A DNA stretch of 33,405 nt from Candidatus Krumholzibacteriota bacterium (GCA_016926065.1 JAFGPI010000041.1:1-33405), one strand, 5' to 3'; numbered from the stretch's first letter, positions 10,638 to 19,416 are shown. Notes: a model not told the origin generated them from the sequence alone. Made by a program: numbers and translations.

Positions 10638-10985
10638 ATGGCTACAAGGAAGTTGAAGAAAAACTGGCAGTTTAGAGAGGTATACCAGGAAGGTAAAAGA
10701 GAAGCCGGAGAAAAGATCATCATATATTACCTGCGGACAGAGAGCGAAGGAATATTACCCGGTTTTGTGGCAAGCAAGAAGAATGTAGGAAAGGCATATC
10801 AGCGAAACAGGGCGAAAAGGCAGATGAGAGAAATATTCAGAAAATTACAAAGTCGCTTCATCGAGCAAAATCTCTGGATAGTATTTATTGCTTCTTTTCG
10901 CCCCACGGAGACGTCATTTCAAGAATTACTGGAAGAAGTAGAGCGCTCATTGCTCAGGGCGAGACTAATATCAAGCAGCGGATGA
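10638..10985 (+). CDS. rnpA: Ribonuclease P protein component
   Basis: Protein subunit of RNase P, which with the M1 RNA matures tRNA 5' ends. 115 residues, a normal size. The RNR signature KAYQRNRAKRQMREIFR near residues 52-68 forms the conserved RNA-binding helix. The preceding GFVASKKNVG matches the family's 'vsKKvG' strand. It is 24 bp after rpmH, and its stop codon overlaps the yidD start. The M1 RNA gene (rnpB) is not in this window. Confidence 0.95.
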   Translation: MATRKLKKNWQFREVYQEGKREAGEKIIIYYLRTESEGILPGFVASKKNVGKAYQRNRAKRQMREIFRKLQSRFIEQNLWIVFIASFRPTETSFQELLEEVERSLLRARLISSSG

Positions 10986-11206
10986 TATCAAAGATTCTGA
11001 AAAATGCTGGCCTGAAGGCTGTCCAGATATACAGAATTGCAATTTCCCCGTATCACGCACCGGTCTGCCGATTCACGCCCACCTGTTCCCAGTATGCCGA
11101 GGAAGCGATTAGCAGGTACGGCCTGTTCAAGGGCGGCTATAAAGCTTTTCGGCGCATTCTGAAATGCCATCCGTTCTCGGCCGGAGGATTCGATCCGGTC
11201 GGCTGA
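10982..11206 (+). CDS. yidD: Membrane protein insertion efficiency factor YidD
   Basis: A 74-residue protein of the YidD/DUF37 family, located at the inner face of the membrane, where it aids YidC/Sec-dependent insertion. The diagnostic segment is CRFTPTCSQYAEEAISRYG, followed by KGGYKAFRRILKCHPFSAGG and FDPV. The N-terminal helix (residues about 8-25) is amphipathic. The ATG overlaps the rnpA TGA as ATGA, implying translational coupling. Confidence 0.95.
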   Translation: MISKILKNAGLKAVQIYRIAISPYHAPVCRFTPTCSQYAEEAISRYGLFKGGYKAFRRILKCHPFSAGGFDPVG

Positions 11207-11250
11207 AAATCCGGTAATGAAAAGCATACCGCTGGGAAGGGAATCGAAGA

Positions 11251-13089
11251 ATGGATAAACGTTCTTTAACCGCCGTACTGATTACGTTCGTCATCCTGAT
11301 CGTTTGGCAGTTCCTGTACGTGATGCCCAGGCAGAAGGCCGCCTATCAAAGAAGGATGGAGATCCGGAGGGAGCAGGCCCTGGACGATTCGCTCTCGGCG
11401 CGGGAAAAAGAGGATGCCCCGCCTGCGGAGGAAATCCGGACCGAAGCGGAAGGAGAGGAAGCCACCTTTGCCCAGACCGCTCCGGCGCCGGGAAGGACCG
11501 CCGGTTTCTGGGCCGGGCCCCAAGAGGGCGAGGAGAGGGAACTAATCATTACCACGGATAAGATGATCGTTACCCTGAGCAACCGGGGGGGGGAAATAAC
11601 CGGGATCAAGCTGCCGGAATTCAAGCGGAAAAATGGGGAACCGGTGGAAATCATACCGGCCGGAGCGAGAGGCGGGATCTCTATCTCGTTGGATATGGAG
11701 GGCCGGGAGGAAAAACTCGCCGGGCACGTATTCGAGGCGACCGTAGACGGCCGGGGATGGGAAGACCGGGAAGAAATCGTACTGGGGGAGACAAAAGATA
11801 AAACGGAGGTGATTTTTAGGAGAAAAGGACCGGGGGGAGAGTCCCTGGAAAAGAGATTCGAGTTCAGCCGGGACGGCTACGAGGTGGGAGTCACCGTCTC
11901 CCTCGAACGGGAGGGAGAACTGCACCAGGCACGGGGATATGCCGTTTCCTGGGATTGCGGAATGGCCGTGAACGAAAAGGACATCAGCGGGGATAAACGG
12001 CAATTCGCCGCTCTGGGAAAGGTGGGGGAGGAGTTCTACAAGGAATCGGCCAGAAGCTTCGGAAAAACCGATCTCAAGGAACAGGAAGGGATGGTTCTCT
12101 GGGCGGGAGCGAGAACCAAGTATTTCATCAGCGCGATGGTGGTGGCCGAGCACCGGTCCAGCGTGCTGGGACTGCGGGGGGATAAGGAAACCGGGCAGGT
12201 CGGATACTCGATCAGTTACCCCTTCCGGGGTGATCCCCGGAGGGTGGAGGATAAGTTCCTCTGCTATTTCGGTCCCTTGGACATGGTGGGCCTGAAGGAA
12301 TACGGAGTGGGGCTGGAAAAAGCGATCGATCTGGGACGGTTGAGATTTTTCAGCGTATTCGTGCTGAGGATGATGGTGTGGATGAAGAGGTTTATTCCGA
12401 ATTACGGAGTGATAATAATCATCCTGTCGATCATGACCAAGGTGATTTTTTACCGGCTGACGCACAAGAGCTTCAGATCGATGAAGGACATGCAAAGACT
12501 GCAACCCAAGCTTAAGGAGCTGCAGGAAAAGTACAAGAACAACAAGGAAAAATTGAACAAGGAAACGATGAAGATGTACAAGGAGGCGGGAGTGAATCCC
12601 CTGGGGGGATGCCTGCCGCTGTTGCTGCAAATGCCGGTATTCATCGCCCTGTTCAACGTTTTGCGGAACACCATTGAGCTCAGGGACGCGCCCTTCGTCC
12701 TCTGGATCAACGATCTTTCCTCGCCGGACGTGCTTTTTAATTTCGGCACCAAGCTCCCCCTGCTGGGAAGCGAGTGCCACATCTTGCCCCTGTTAATGGG
12801 AGGGGCCATGTTCCTGCAGTCAAAAATGGGCGGTTCTCCCACCGGAGAGGGCGTGGGAGCGGCCCAGACCAAGATGATGTCGACCATGATGCCGATCGTT
12901 TTCACTTTCATTTTTTACGGAATGCCTTCCGGATTGGTGCTGTACTGGATCGTGAACAATATCCTTTCAATCATCCAGCAGTATTATGCGCACCAGCAGA
13001 TAGAGAAGGAAAACGCGCTGGCCCCGGCGGGGGCGGGCGAATCGGGACAAAAGGTCAACAAACGCCTGGAAAAGGGTAAAACAGAGTAA
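11251..13089 (+). CDS. yidC: Membrane protein insertase YidC
   Basis: Inserts and folds inner-membrane proteins, alone or with SecYEG. 612 residues: an N-terminal membrane segment (about 5-24), an acidic linker, then a large periplasmic beta-supersandwich domain (about 90-350) found in diderm YidC. The conserved five-helix core has the hallmark region QPKLKELQEKYKNNKEKLNK, then MYKEAGVNPLGGCLPLLLQM. The positively charged groove residue (Arg366 in E. coli) aligns with the Lys of SIMTKVIFYRLTHKS. An Arg stands where most homologues have Pro (FYPLTHKS). The C-terminus is a short basic tail. It follows yidD by 44 bp. GGGAAGGGAA lies upstream of the ATG. Confidence 0.96.
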   Translation: MDKRSLTAVLITFVILIVWQFLYVMPRQKAAYQRRMEIRREQALDDSLSAREKEDAPPAEEIRTEAEGEEATFAQTAPAPGRTAGFWAGPQEGEERELIITTDKMIVTLSNRGGEITGIKLPEFKRKNGEPVEIIPAGARGGISISLDMEGREEKLAGHVFEATVDGRGWEDREEIVLGETKDKTEVIFRRKGPGGESLEKRFEFSRDGYEVGVTVSLEREGELHQARGYAVSWDCGMAVNEKDISGDKRQFAALGKVGEEFYKESARSFGKTDLKEQEGMVLWAGARTKYFISAMVVAEHRSSVLGLRGDKETGQVGYSISYPFRGDPRRVEDKFLCYFGPLDMVGLKEYGVGLEKAIDLGRLRFFSVFVLRMMVWMKRFIPNYGVIIIILSIMTKVIFYRLTHKSFRSMKDMQRLQPKLKELQEKYKNNKEKLNKETMKMYKEAGVNPLGGCLPLLLQMPVFIALFNVLRNTIELRDAPFVLWINDLSSPDVLFNFGTKLPLLGSECHILPLLMGGAMFLQSKMGGSPTGEGVGAAQTKMMSTMMPIVFTFIFYGMPSGLVLYWIVNNILSIIQQYYAHQQIEKENALAPAGAGESGQKVNKRLEKGKTE

Positions 13090-13138
13090 TAGCAAACGTG
13101 GCAAAACATGATTCCAATATCGGGGAGGGAAGAGAAAA

Positions 13139-13837
13139 ATGAAAAATGTCGACAAGGAAGAGAAAATCAAGAAAGCAGTGGAAACCACCGGTAAAACGGT
13201 AGAGAAAGCTTTGGAAAAAGCCCTGAAAATACTGGGAAAGAAGGTTAACGAGGTAGACATAGAGATCCTGGATCCCGGCCAGAAAGGGGTGCTGAATTTC
13301 TTCGGTTCGAGGGAAGCCCGGATCAAGGTAACCAGGAAGAAGGGTTCGAAGGGGATAGAGGAAATAGCGGATGAAGTGACCCAGGCCATCATGGATGGCC
13401 TGGAGATCAGTTACCGCCTCTTCTGCGACGAGAACGACGATTCAACCTATATCAACATAGAAACCGCGGGGGTGGACGGGCTGCTTATAGGCAGGAAGGG
13501 AGACACCTTGAATTCCCTGCAGCACCTGGTGGGAAGGATAGTCTCGCGGAGAATGGGAGGGTACCAGAGGCTCACCCTGGATGTGGGGGGATACCTGAAA
13601 AACCGGCATGAGATATTGGTGCAGAAGGCGGAAAAGGCGGCGGAGCGGGCCAAGCAAACCAACCGGGAGGTCAGCCTGGAGCCGATGAAAGCCGCCGAGA
13701 GAAGGATAATACACCTCGCGCTGGCGGACCGGGACGAAATAAATACCTATACGGTGGGAAACGGCGAGATGCGGAAGGTGTTCGTCTCTCCGGTGCGGGG
13801 GCGGGAAAAAAGGCCCCGGCATAACGGTAGAAGATAG
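13139..13837 (+). CDS. khpB: KhpB/Jag (EloR) RNA-binding protein
   Basis: 232 residues in the Jag order. The N-terminal Jag_N domain is about 22-70 (TVEKALEKALKILGKKVNEV...GVLNFFGSREARIKV). A KH domain lies about 75-160 with the LIGRKGDTLNSLQHLVGRIV loop. An R3H domain lies about 160-222 (MKAAERRIIHLALADRDEINTY). KhpB pairs with KhpA and binds RNA; in firmicutes it influences cell elongation and division, and its place after yidC is very conserved. GGGAGGGAAGAG precedes the ATG. The C-terminus is basic (KRPRHNGRR). Confidence 0.93.
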   Translation: MKNVDKEEKIKKAVETTGKTVEKALEKALKILGKKVNEVDIEILDPGQKGVLNFFGSREARIKVTRKKGSKGIEEIADEVTQAIMDGLEISYRLFCDENDDSTYINIETAGVDGLLIGRKGDTLNSLQHLVGRIVSRRMGGYQRLTLDVGGYLKNRHEILVQKAEKAAERAKQTNREVSLEPMKAAERRIIHLALADRDEINTYTVGNGEMRKVFVSPVRGREKRPRHNGRR

Positions 13838-13840
13838 ATT

Positions 13841-15202
13841 ATGTATGGTGACACGGTTGTCGCCTTGAGCACGCCCCCGGGGGAGTCCGGAATAGCGGTG
13901 GTCAGGATGTCCGGCCGGGAAGCGGTGAAGATTCTCTCCGGAATGATCCCGGACGCGCACACCTGGGAAACCCATAAAATCCATAAGAGAAAGATTCGCG
14001 GAACAGACGGAAATCTCATTGACGAAGTGCTGGCCGTGATCATGAGGGCCCCCGATTCTTACACGGGCGAGGATGTGGTGGAGATATCCTGCCACGGGAG
14101 CATGCTCATAATAACCGAGCTGATAGAGGAACTTATTGCCCGGGGAGCGGTGGTTGCCGGCCCGGGGGAGTTTACCAAAAAGGCCTATCTAAACGGGAAA
14201 ATCGACCTGGTCCAGGCCGAGGCGGTGGCCGATCTGATAGCGGCCGAAACAAGACTGCAGAGCCTGGTGGCCCTGGAGCATCTGGGGGGAGGGCTCTCGC
14301 GAAAGGTGAGGGAGGTGGAGGATAAGCTGCTGGAGCAGCTTTCCCTGGTGGAGGTGTCGATTGACTTTTCGCAGGAGGACATAGAAACCTGGAGCGCCGC
14401 GGAGCTGACGGAGGTTTCACGTGAAATAAGGAAGAAATTGCGTTCCCTCATAGAGTCGGAGGTGGCGGGGAAAAAGCTTAGAAGAGGCATAAGGATAACC
14501 CTCCTGGGGCCCCGGAATGCGGGAAAGAGCAGCCTCTACAATGCCCTGCTGGGAGAAGAACGGGCCATCGTATCATCCATACCCGGAACCACCCGGGATC
14601 TTTTACGGGAAAGGATTCATATCGGGGGTTTCACCTTCTATCTGGAGGATACCGCCGGGATTGCAGAAACCGGCTGTGAGATAGAGAACCGCGGCATTTC
14701 GATCGGCAGGGAGGCGGCGAGAATAGCCGACCTGGTGCTCTTCGTGATTGACGGGAACTCCGGATGTGAAGCGCAGGAGGAGCGGGAGCTGGCACGGATG
14801 GGACACCGGGAAGTGATAGTGGTGCTGAACAAGAAAGACCTGGGGCTGCGGGAAGATGAGAGCAAGGTCTCGGTCCGGCTGGGCGGAGTAAAGGCGGTGG
14901 CCCTTTCGGCCAAGGAGGGAGAGGGGCTGGATAAGCTGCGGGAGGAGATCTTCTCCCGGGCGGTAATGAGCAGCGCCGCCGATCTTTCCCGGGAAAGGAT
15001 AGCCCTGAACGCCCGGCAGGCGGCCTCGCTGGCGGAAGCGGAACGGACGCTGGAGAAACTGGAGCGGGAGATGGACAAGGGCGCCGAAATCTTAAGCCTT
15101 TATATCCGGGAGGCTTTGGAGGCCTGCGGCAGGGTGACCGGGCGGGCGGCGGCCGAGGAGCTGCTGGATACGATATTCAATAGGTTCTGTATCGGCAAGT
15201 AG
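13841..15202 (+). CDS. mnmE: tRNA modification GTPase MnmE
   Basis: With MnmG it installs the aminomethyl-type group on U34 of certain tRNAs, using a folate cofactor. 453 residues. The N-terminal folate-binding domain begins DTVVALSTPPGESGIAVVRM, followed by a helical domain. The inserted G domain has G1 GPRNAGKSS, G2 PGTTRD, G3 DTAGI and G4 NKKD. The C-terminus ends FCIGK, carrying the Cys of the family's C-[IVL]-G-K motif. It starts 3 nt after khpB. A parS-like palindrome lies inside it at 14414-14427. The Shine-Dalgarno is weak. Confidence 0.96.
   Translation: MYGDTVVALSTPPGESGIAVVRMSGREAVKILSGMIPDAHTWETHKIHKRKIRGTDGNLIDEVLAVIMRAPDSYTGEDVVEISCHGSMLIITELIEELIARGAVVAGPGEFTKKAYLNGKIDLVQAEAVADLIAAETRLQSLVALEHLGGGLSRKVREVEDKLLEQLSLVEVSIDFSQEDIETWSAAELTEVSREIRKKLRSLIESEVAGKKLRRGIRITLLGPRNAGKSSLYNALLGEERAIVSSIPGTTRDLLRERIHIGGFTFYLEDTAGIAETGCEIENRGISIGREAARIADLVLFVIDGNSGCEAQEERELARMGHREVIVVLNKKDLGLREDESKVSVRLGGVKAVALSAKEGEGLDKLREEIFSRAVMSSAADLSRERIALNARQAASLAEAERTLEKLEREMDKGAEILSLYIREALEACGRVTGRAAAEELLDTIFNRFCIGK
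14414..14427. promoter_or_regulatory. parS: Intragenic parS-like site within mnmE
   Basis: GTTTCACGTGAAAT matches the parS core GTTTCACGTGAAAC at 13 of 14 positions. It is read in frame as Val-Ser-Arg-Glu-Ile within mnmE, about 3.4 kb from the main cluster. ParB typically tolerates such a single terminal change, but binding is inferred. Confidence 0.6.
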
Positions 15203-15254
15203 CGATGCGGCGCCACAACTTATTGATATATAAGGCGATACGCGGTATTAATTG

Positions 15255-17144
15255 ATGTTGAAAAAGGATAAGAAAGCTCCCGGTTTCTCCGTTATCGTGA
15301 TCGGGGGCGGGCACGCCGGATGTGAAGCGGCCCTGGCCTCTGCCCGGATCGGCTTCGATACGGCGCTGATAACAATCAGCCGGGCTGATATCGCCAGGAT
15401 GCCCTGTAATCCGGCGATCGGGGGATTGGCCAAGGGACAGCTGGTCAGGGAGGTGGATGCCCTGGGCGGGGAGATGGGTTTATGCATCGATGAAGCGGGC
15501 ATACAGTTTCGCATGTTGAATAGGGCGAAGGGGCCCGCGGTGTGGTCACCCCGGGCGCAGGCGGACAAGAAAGTGTATCATCGCAGGATGCTCAAGGCCC
15601 TGCGGGAGGAGAAGAACCTGACCCTCATCGAGGGGGAGGCGACCGCGGTGGCGGTACGTAACGGGAAGGTGGAGGGAGTTGCGATAGCCGGCGGGGAAGG
15701 GATAGGGGGAAAAAAGGTCATACTTGCCCTGGGAACCTTTCCCAACGGGATAATGCATATAGGGGAAAAGCAGATACCGGGAGGACGGGAGGGAGAGCCT
15801 CCCTCCTGCCTGTTATCGGATCAGCTGGCCGGATTGGGGATAGAGCGGCGTAGGCTGAAAACGGGGACGCCGCCCCGGCTGGAAAAAAGCACACTCGACT
15901 ATTCCCGGTGCCAGATTCAACCGGGAGACGATGATCCGGTTCCCTTCTCGTTCCGCACCCGAAGGCTGCAACCGGACCAGGTGCCCTGCTACATCACTTG
16001 GACCAACGGCAGAACGCATGAGATTATCGCCGCCAACATAGATAGAGCCCCCCTCTTCACCGGGCAGATCAAGGGCACGGGTCCCCGCTATTGCCCCTCG
16101 ATTGAGGACAAGGTGGTCCGCTTCAGAAGCAGGGAGAGACATCAGCTATTCCTGGAGCCCGAGAGCAGGGAGTCGGAGGAGATATATGTCAACGGATTGG
16201 CTACCAGCCTGCCGGCCGACGTGCAGGAGCGTATATTGCGGACGATCCCGGGGCTGGAAGAGGCGCGGATCGTTCGCTACGGATACGCCATAGAGTACGA
16301 TTTTTTCCCTCCCCACCAGATCCATCGGTCGCTGGAATCGAGAAAGATTGAGGGACTCTATTTCGCCGGACAGGTCAACGGCACCTCCGGGTACGAAGAA
16401 GCGGCAGCCCAGGGTATAGTGGCGGGGATAAACGCCTGTTTGAGCATAAGGAAGGAGCCGCCCATATTTCTGGACCGGCATCAGGCCTACATCGGGGTGC
16501 TGCTCGATGATCTGGTGACCAAAGAGATCGATGAGCCTTACCGGATGTTTACCTCGAGGGCCGAACACCGGCTCCTGCTCAGGCAGGACAATGCCGACGA
16601 GAGGCTTATGAAGTACGCGGTGCGCTATCGATTGCTGGGAAAAGAGCTGTGGGAGGAGATGATCTGCCGGCGCCGCAGGGTGGAAAGGGCCAGGCGAAGG
16701 TTAGCCGCGGAGACGGTCCCCGCCGATAGATGCAAGGGTATCCTCAAGGAGATCCTTCCCGAGAAAGGGGCTCAGCCGCGACTTGCCACCAAGCTTTTAC
16801 AGATACCGGGAGTGGATCTGGAAGAGGTGGAATCGGTCTTAAAGGATGGCCCGTTGGGACTGGGAGAGCGCGAGAGGGAAATGCTGCGTATCCGGATAAA
16901 ATACGAGGGATATATACGTAGGCAAAAAAAGATGGCCGACAAAATGCTGCGGATGGATAAGATCAAGATACCCTCTGATTTTTCATTTGAGATCGAGGCC
17001 CTGAGCGCGGAAGCCAGGGAAAAACTGCAAATATTCAAACCGGAGAACCTGGGGCAGGCCTCCCGCATATCGGGGGTGAGGGCCTCAGATCTCTCTATCC
17101 TGATGATCTTCCTGGAGAGAAGGAACAAGCAGGAACAAGGGTAG
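15255..17144 (+). CDS. mnmG: tRNA uridine-5-carboxymethylaminomethyl modification enzyme MnmG (GidA)
   Basis: FAD/NADH-dependent partner of MnmE in U34 modification. 629 residues from the ATG at 15255; a TTG codon directly before it is in frame but has no advantage. The dinucleotide-binding motif VIVIGGGHAGCEAALASAR is at the N-terminus. Further marks are CNPAIGGLAKGQLVREVDAL, LKTGTPPRL, the FAD-contact region GLYFAGQVNGTSGYEEAAAQ and MFTSRAEHRLLLRQDNAD. The C-terminal MnmE-binding helical domain includes LSAEAREKL. The usual GTFL.G loop reads GTFPNG here. The gene lies 52 bp after mnmE with a poor Shine-Dalgarno, and ends 1 nt before rsmG. Confidence 0.96.
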   Translation: MLKKDKKAPGFSVIVIGGGHAGCEAALASARIGFDTALITISRADIARMPCNPAIGGLAKGQLVREVDALGGEMGLCIDEAGIQFRMLNRAKGPAVWSPRAQADKKVYHRRMLKALREEKNLTLIEGEATAVAVRNGKVEGVAIAGGEGIGGKKVILALGTFPNGIMHIGEKQIPGGREGEPPSCLLSDQLAGLGIERRRLKTGTPPRLEKSTLDYSRCQIQPGDDDPVPFSFRTRRLQPDQVPCYITWTNGRTHEIIAANIDRAPLFTGQIKGTGPRYCPSIEDKVVRFRSRERHQLFLEPESRESEEIYVNGLATSLPADVQERILRTIPGLEEARIVRYGYAIEYDFFPPHQIHRSLESRKIEGLYFAGQVNGTSGYEEAAAQGIVAGINACLSIRKEPPIFLDRHQAYIGVLLDDLVTKEIDEPYRMFTSRAEHRLLLRQDNADERLMKYAVRYRLLGKELWEEMICRRRRVERARRRLAAETVPADRCKGILKEILPEKGAQPRLATKLLQIPGVDLEEVESVLKDGPLGLGEREREMLRIRIKYEGYIRRQKKMADKMLRMDKIKIPSDFSFEIEALSAEAREKLQIFKPENLGQASRISGVRASDLSILMIFLERRNKQEQG

Positions 17145-17145
17145 G

Positions 17146-17832
17146 ATGGACATGCGCGATATATACCGGAATATTTCGGCCGCGCTTGAGAAGGCCGGAG
17201 CCCGGCACCTTCCTCCGGGGGGAGAGCGGAAATTGGAATCCTACCTGGAGGAGCTATATGCCTGGAAGGACCGGATCCATCTGGTGGGGAAGAGCAGCTG
17301 GGAGGAAACCCTGGCAGGACAGGTCATCGAATCGGTATTGATGCTGGAATTCGCCGAAAAACTGCTCCCCTCCTCGGGGGCGCCGGCCGGGAAAAGGAAG
17401 ACGGGGCAGCGGGTCAAGGTGGCCGATATAGGCGCCGGACCTGGCTTCCCGGGGATAGTATGGAAGATCTTCCGGCCGAACCTGGAGATAACCCTTTTCG
17501 AAAGAAAGAAAAAAATGGCATTGCTTCTAGAGCGTATCGCCGGGCGTTTGGATCTGGACGGGGCCCGGGTGGTCGGGCAAGACGCCGCCGATTACGATAA
17601 AAGGGAGGTATTCGACCTGGTTGTTTCCAAGGCAGCCGGAAAGCTGGACGAGATATTGCCCCTGGCGCGCATTTTACTAAAACCGGGGGGTCTCTATATC
17701 ACCATAAAGGGTCAAAAATGGGATAGAGGGACTGAAAAGGCGGAATTTCCGGGAATGAAGATATTAAAAACAAAGAGGTTGGAGGAAAACCGGGGAATAC
17801 TGCTCGGATATGAAAGAACTGATAGCAATTAG
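17146..17832 (+). CDS. rsmG: 16S rRNA (guanine527-N7)-methyltransferase RsmG (GidB)
   Basis: SAM-dependent methyltransferase that makes m7G527 in 16S rRNA. 228 residues. The SAM motif is VADIGAGPGFPGIVWKI, preceded by the family N-terminal region ending WKDRIHLVGKSSWEE. The core continues LTLFERKKKMALLLERIA-like and DLVVSKAAGKLDEILPLARILLKPGG. A short basic/Ala-Gly insert (SSGAPAGKRKTGQR) sits just before motif I. It starts 1 nt after the mnmG stop. The parS cluster begins 5 nt after its end, matching the common gidB-parS-parAB arrangement. Confidence 0.93.
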   Translation: MDMRDIYRNISAALEKAGARHLPPGGERKLESYLEELYAWKDRIHLVGKSSWEETLAGQVIESVLMLEFAEKLLPSSGAPAGKRKTGQRVKVADIGAGPGFPGIVWKIFRPNLEITLFERKKKMALLLERIAGRLDLDGARVVGQDAADYDKREVFDLVVSKAAGKLDEILPLARILLKPGGLYITIKGQKWDRGTEKAEFPGMKILKTKRLEENRGILLGYERTDSN

Positions 17833-17836
17833 GAGC

Positions 17837-17850
17837 GTTTCACGTGAAAC
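17837..17850. promoter_or_regulatory. parS: parS site 1
   Basis: GTTTCACGTGAAAC, the exact 14-nt core of the chromosomal parS consensus and a perfect palindrome. It starts 5 nt after rsmG, and the next site lies 46 bp on. Confidence 0.93.
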
Positions 17851-17882
17851 GGAAGGCGGCGGGATCTAATTTCTCCCCGGGA

Positions 17883-17896
17883 GTTTCACGTGAAAC
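17883..17896. promoter_or_regulatory. parS: parS site 2
   Basis: A perfect GTTTCACGTGAAAC core, preceded by CTCCCCGGGA and followed by A. The flank is shared with site 3, so the unit has been duplicated. Confidence 0.93.
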
Positions 17897-17929
17897 AGCG
17901 GCCTAAAGAGGAGATATTCCTCCCCGGGA

Positions 17930-17943
17930 GTTTCACGTGAAAC
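17930..17943. promoter_or_regulatory. parS: parS site 3
   Basis: A perfect GTTTCACGTGAAAC core, 47 bp from site 2, with the same CTCCCCGGGA flank. Together the three sites form the ParB loading centre in front of the parAB operon. Confidence 0.93.
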
Positions 17944-18166
17944 AAAAGGACTGGACTCGAGGACTAAAAATCTAGGATTTGGATCTTATTATATTGCAAA
18001 TGATCAGCCAGCACTTGTTTTTATAATATTCAAGCGGTATGTTTCTCTGGAGGCCGGTGCCGTGGATCAGCGCAACGACTGGCGCCGCATCATGCTCTTT
18101 TTTATTGCTTTCTAAAAGAGCCGAACCTATAATCGCTAGGCCCACCAGATGATCAAGGAGTAGGGA
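17944..18166. other. Leader region between parS cluster and lipoprotein gene
   Basis: A non-coding stretch carrying one convincing promoter (18105-18133). It also has a second TATAAT at 18022-18027 without a good -35 and an imperfect GGTGCC/GGCGCC dyad. No gene or RNA family is recognised. Confidence 0.5.
18105..18133 (+). promoter_or_regulatory. Promoter of the lipoprotein-parAB operon
   Basis: TTGCTT (18105-18110), exactly 17 nt, then a perfect TATAAT (18128-18133). The predicted start is near 18140, with AAGGAG at 18155-18160 before the ATG at 18167. It is 160 bp from parS, close enough for spreading ParB to influence it. Confidence 0.6.
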
Positions 18167-19405
18167 ATGTTTTCTAAAAGCTTTTTTTTCATCCGCTTGT
18201 TAGTGGTTTCTGTAGTTATCCTGGGAGCTGCCGGCTGCGAGGATACGGTGGAATTCGCGAATGGGCAGCCGGGGGGGATCTCTGTTGATAAAAGCATTTG
18301 CTACCTGGGAACCGGGGGGCTGATCACCTTTAGGGCGAAATGCCAGGATCCCGATGGTGATCTTCTTTCATTCCGGTGGACCAGCGCGGCGGGTGAGTTT
18401 ACCACCGCCACCAACGATTCCATCGTCACCTGGCGGGCCCCGGCGGTGGCCGGTGTCTACAGTGTCAAGGTAAGCGTATCTGACGGGTTGGCAAGCCGTT
18501 CCAAGACCTTAGGTGTGGAAGTGGGGGAAAATATAAACAGCGTGCAAGGGGAAGTAATCCTGGAAAATAACGGGTATCCCTATCTGATCGCCTCGCAGGG
18601 ACAATTGACGATTCCGGCCGGTTCCACCCTGCGGATAAGGGCTGGGGTCGATGTGGTCATAAATAGTGTTACCGGCGGATTGTTGGTTAGAGGAAATCTG
18701 GTGGCCGAAGGGGAACTGACCGGCAAGATCATGGTTATTCCCAATTCCTGCAAGGTCGGAGAGGGAAGATGGGAAGGGATAAGGTTCGAAGGTCCGGGAG
18801 CCACCGGGAGCCTGAAGTACGTAGATTTTCTGCGCGCCAACAGAACGATCTGGGTCAAGGACGATGCGGTCGTGAGCCTGGATACGTGCGTGGTGCAGGA
18901 TTCCGAGGAGTTGGGTGTGTGGGTGGAAGGAAGCGCGCATGTTAATATAACAGGTTGCAAAATATGGTATAACGATGGAGGAGTGAGAGTCACGGATTCC
19001 TATGTGACGATCGATAAAGCTTCAATCAGGTACAATCAGGGATACGGCATCTATTGCGCCGCCCAGCTGGCGGATAGTCCCTTTGAGGTATACATTCTGA
19101 ACAGCGTTATCGCCAATAACGATTCCCGGGGAATAATTCTCGCCGAATACGCAGATCCGGTGATAAACATGAACACCTTTTTCTATAATGAGGATGATTC
19201 TGGTGATGGTTATGCCCTGGAGCTGACCAGTTATTTTAATCCGGACAGCATAGATGCCAGGATGAATTTCTGGAGAGTTACCGAAAGCGAAGATATCGCG
19301 GAAATGATCTACGACAAGGTGGACGACGAGGTGAATATAGCGGCTTACGTCGATTACTCCGATTGGCTGATGAGTCAGCCGGCAGCGATCTGGAGAAAAA
19401 AGTGA
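18167..19405 (+). CDS. Predicted lipoprotein with Ig/PKD-like domain and right-handed beta-helix
   Basis: 412 residues. A hydrophobic N-terminus ends in VILGAAGC, a plausible lipobox with Cys24 as the lipidated residue. Residues about 36-120 look like a PKD/cadherin-type beta-sandwich (CQDPDGDLLSFRWTSAAGEF, then YSVKVSVSDG). Residues about 125-370 show the repeating short strands of a pectin-lyase-like parallel beta-helix (VDFLRANRTIWV, CVVQDSEELGVWVEGSAHVN, NSVIANNDSRGII). Such helices usually bind or cleave polysaccharide, but I see no catalytic signature. It lies between parS and parA, 11 bp before parA, in the same operon. Its function there is unknown. Confidence 0.85.
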   Translation: MFSKSFFFIRLLVVSVVILGAAGCEDTVEFANGQPGGISVDKSICYLGTGGLITFRAKCQDPDGDLLSFRWTSAAGEFTTATNDSIVTWRAPAVAGVYSVKVSVSDGLASRSKTLGVEVGENINSVQGEVILENNGYPYLIASQGQLTIPAGSTLRIRAGVDVVINSVTGGLLVRGNLVAEGELTGKIMVIPNSCKVGEGRWEGIRFEGPGATGSLKYVDFLRANRTIWVKDDAVVSLDTCVVQDSEELGVWVEGSAHVNITGCKIWYNDGGVRVTDSYVTIDKASIRYNQGYGIYCAAQLADSPFEVYILNSVIANNDSRGIILAEYADPVINMNTFFYNEDDSGDGYALELTSYFNPDSIDARMNFWRVTESEDIAEMIYDKVDDEVNIAAYVDYSDWLMSQPAAIWRKK

Positions 19406-19416
19406 AGAGGGAGAAG

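Noticed and set aside
18022-18027. TATAAT as promoter of the lipoprotein operon
   Set aside because: The best -35 (TTGCAA, 17994) is 22 nt away, too far. The pair at 18105/18128 is correctly spaced.
18053-18110. GGTGCC/GGCGCC dyad plus T-run as terminator of rsmG
   Set aside because: The loop is about 20 nt and the T-run starts about 11 nt after the stem, so it does not fit an intrinsic terminator.
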